A stretch of 22,477 bases of DNA, from contig JAUVTI010000013.1 in NCBI GenBank assembly GCA_030601605.1, positions 1 to 22,477 on the forward strand. The letters are read 5' to 3'. Shown here in pieces: positions 20,876 to 22,477 of the stretch. The translations under genes and the position numbers were made by a program. This stretch comes from Gemmatimonadales bacterium (lineage in GTDB: Bacteria > Gemmatimonadota > Gemmatimonadetes > Gemmatimonadales > GWC2-71-9). How positions within the stretch are numbered: the stretch's first letter is position 1; every line of letters starts with the position of its first letter. The notes below the pieces were generated by a model that was given only the letters and a program-made list of their open reading frames with translations, searched no databases and had not been told where the DNA came from.

Positions 20876-22477
20876 CTACAGCTCGATCTCCCGCTGATCG
20901 CGCCCCTGAGCCACGACCTCTGGGGAAGGCTCCTCGGGGACCGTTTCCTCGTCTTCCCGCACCACGCGGGCCACGTCCACGACGGTGTCGCCTCCGTCCA
21001 GGTTCATCACCTTGACCCCCTGGGTGTTGCGGCCGATCACCCGGATGCCCTCCACGGGCACGCGAATGATCACGCCGTGGCGCGTCACCATCATGAGCTC
21101 GTCCTGCGGCAGCACTTCCTTGAGGGCCACCACGGAGCCCGTCCTCGCGCTTCGCTTCAGGGTGATGATGCCCTTGCCGCCGCGCCTCTGGACCCGGTAA
21201 TCGCCAAGCGGGGAGCGCTTGCCGAGGCCCTTCTCCGCCACTACCAGCAGCGTGGCGTCCCGCCGCACCACCACCATGCCGATCACGCGGTCGTCCTTTT
21301 CCAACTGGATGCCGCGCACGCCGGCGGTGGCCCGCCCCATCTCGCGGGCGTCCCTCTCAGTGAAGCGGATGCTCATGCCATGGCTGGTTGCCAGCACTAT
21401 GTCGTTGGTGCCGTCCGTGAGCATCACCTCGATGAGCTCGTCACCCTTCTCGATGTTGATCGCGTTGATTCCGGCGGAGCGGGGGTTGCCGTACGCCGAG
21501 AGGACGGTCTTCTTCACCACCCCCTTGGCCGTGGCGAACATCAGGTACTGGTTGTCGCTGAACTCTCTCACGGCGACGAACGCGGCGATACGCTCCTGGG
21601 AGTTGATCTGCACCAGGTTGATCACCGGCTTGCCGCGGGCTGCCCGTCCGCCCTGCGGAATGTCGTACACCTTGAGCCAGTAGACCTGGCCGTTGTCGGT
21701 GAAGAACAGCACGTAGTCGTGGGTGGAGGCGATGAACAGGTGCTCCACCCAGTCGTCCTCCTTGGTCCCCATACCGTTCAGGCCGCGGCCGCCCCGGCGC
21801 TGCCGCCGGTAGGTCGTGACGGGAATGCGCTTGATGTAGCCGGAGTGCGAGATCGTGACGACCATTTCCTCGTCGGCGATCAGGTCCTCCATCGAGAATT
21901 CGCCTTCCTCGCCCACGATCTCCGTGCGCCGGTCGTCTCCGAACTTCTTCACCAGCTCGTCCAGCTCGTCCTTGAGGATGTCGAACCGCTTCTTCTTGGA
22001 CGCCAGGATTCCCGCCAGCTGCTTGATCAGCTTGCGGACCTCTTCGAGCTCCGTCTCCAGCTTCCCGATCTCGAGAGCGGTCAGCCGGGCGAGGCGCATG
22101 TTCAGGATGGCCTCGCTCTGCTTCTCCGAAAGCTCGAACCGCTTGCGCAACGCGGCGTCCGCGGAGGCCACGTCCTTCGCCTTGCGGATGATCTTCACGA
22201 TCTCGTCTATGTTGTCGACGGCGATCTTGAGCCCCTCGAGGATGTGCTCGCGCGCCTCCGCCTGACCCAGGTCGTACTCCGTGCGCCGCGTGATGACCTC
22301 GTGGCGGTGGGCGATGAAGTGCGGCAGCAGTTGCTTCAGGTCGAGGATCTGCGGCTGACCGTCCACCAGGGCGAGCATGATCACCCCGAAGGTGGTCTGC
22401 ATCTGCGTGTGCTTGTAGAGCTGATTGAGGACGACCGTCGGGTTGGCGTCGCGCTTGAGCTCGACCACGACCCGCAT
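20876..22477 (-). CDS. gyrA: DNA gyrase subunit A, C-terminal part (cut by window edge)
   Basis: The last 533 residues of GyrA; the catalytic tyrosine domain lies outside the window. The visible part opens with RVVVELKRDANPTVVLNQLY and continues through FIAHRHEVITRRTEYDL, then the coiled-coil tower (KLETELEEVRKLIKQLAGIL) that ends the breakage-reunion domain. The C-terminal beta-pinwheel that wraps DNA for negative supercoiling carries the GyrA box QRRGGRG (21782-21802), which separates gyrase from topoisomerase IV. A second, equally complete QRRGGKG occurs at 21170-21190. The acidic tail (EDEETVPEEPSPEV) is ordinary. No intein is present in this part. It heads the minus-strand operon in the right end of the window. 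Confidence 0.97.
   Translation of the reverse strand: MRVVVELKRDANPTVVLNQLYKHTQMQTTFGVIMLALVDGQPQILDLKQLLPHFIAHRHEVITRRTEYDLGQAEAREHILEGLKIAVDNIDEIVKIIRKAKDVASADAALRKRFELSEKQSEAILNMRLARLTALEIGKLETELEEVRKLIKQLAGILASKKKRFDILKDELDELVKKFGDDRRTEIVGEEGEFSMEDLIADEEMVVTISHSGYIKRIPVTTYRRQRRGGRGLNGMGTKEDDWVEHLFIASTHDYVLFFTDNGQVYWLKVYDIPQGGRAARGKPVINLVQINSQERIAAFVAVREFSDNQYLMFATAKGVVKKTVLSAYGNPRSAGINAINIEKGDELIEVMLTDGTNDIVLATSHGMSIRFTERDAREMGRATAGVRGIQLEKDDRVIGMVVVRRDATLLVVAEKGLGKRSPLGDYRVQRRGGKGIITLKRSARTGSVVALKEVLPQDELMMVTRHGVIIRVPVEGIRVIGRNTQGVKVMNLDGGDTVVDVARVVREDEETVPEEPSPEVVAQGRDQREIEL

Noticed and set aside
20876..22477. Possibility of an intein or interruption in gyrA
   Set aside because: The visible frame runs through tower and pinwheel without any foreign block or splice motif; the N-terminal domain, where gyrA inteins sit, is not in the window.

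Overview
The window is about 22.5 kb of GC-rich bacterial chromosome, tightly packed with 17 protein genes. Two are cut by the window edges: an ECF-type sigma factor on the left and gyrA on the right. I see no tRNA, rRNA, CRISPR array, phage gene, transposase or integrase. The organism is diderm: it has an Omp85-type outer-membrane barrel, a Tat-exported hydrolase and a methyl-accepting chemotaxis protein. High GC, Ser/Thr kinases with an N-terminal zinc ribbon and 7-bp GGGAA-type mini-arrays would fit Gemmatimonadota or a similar soil or sediment phylum. That placement is an inference, because no rRNA marker is present.

Layout. 1-214 (-) is the start of the sigma factor. 414-2894 (-) is leuS, divergent from an MCP at 2956-5106 (+). 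The MCP converges on a minus-strand group: a family 2 glycosyltransferase (7885-8595), a class V aminotransferase (6703-7794) and serA (5111-6706). The last two overlap by 4 bp and look like a serine-synthesis pair. From a divergent promoter region (8596-8765) run a Tat-exported asparaginase-like Ntn hydrolase (8766-9815) and, overlapping it by 4 bp, a signal-peptide-bearing outer-membrane barrel protein (9812-10999). After a 306-bp gap comes lysine 6-aminotransferase lat (11306-12616). It converges through a hairpin on a thioredoxin-like gene (12649-13179, -). A TetR regulator (13259-13888, +) diverges from the thioredoxin-like gene and is followed by a sodium:neurotransmitter-type symporter (13947-15323, +). 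An orphan TPP-dependent E1-alpha gene (15340-16428, -) shares a promoter region with a secreted protein of unknown function (16498-17373, +). The right end is a minus-strand operon: gyrA, a threonine-dehydratase-like gene, a receiver-GAF-GGDEF protein and a Ser/Thr kinase, with gaps or overlaps of a few bases between the last three.

Start codons fall into two classes. Many genes have strong Shine-Dalgarno sequences that pick out GTG or ATG starts (glycosyltransferase, asparaginase, serA, lat, thioredoxin-like). Others (sigma factor, leuS, MCP, tetR) lack a Shine-Dalgarno and instead have a TAnnnT -10-like hexamer 6-10 bp before the start codon, which suggests leaderless mRNAs.

Most of the window is ordinary housekeeping and accessory metabolism, and I found no clear new defence or mobile system. 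The most unusual items are: two 4 x 7 bp TTCCCGN arrays, one read in frame inside leuS and one just after its stop codon; dyads over divergent promoters at 8653-8671 and 13201-13216; the missing canonical start of the dehydratase gene behind gyrA; and the coupled asparaginase/outer-membrane pair.
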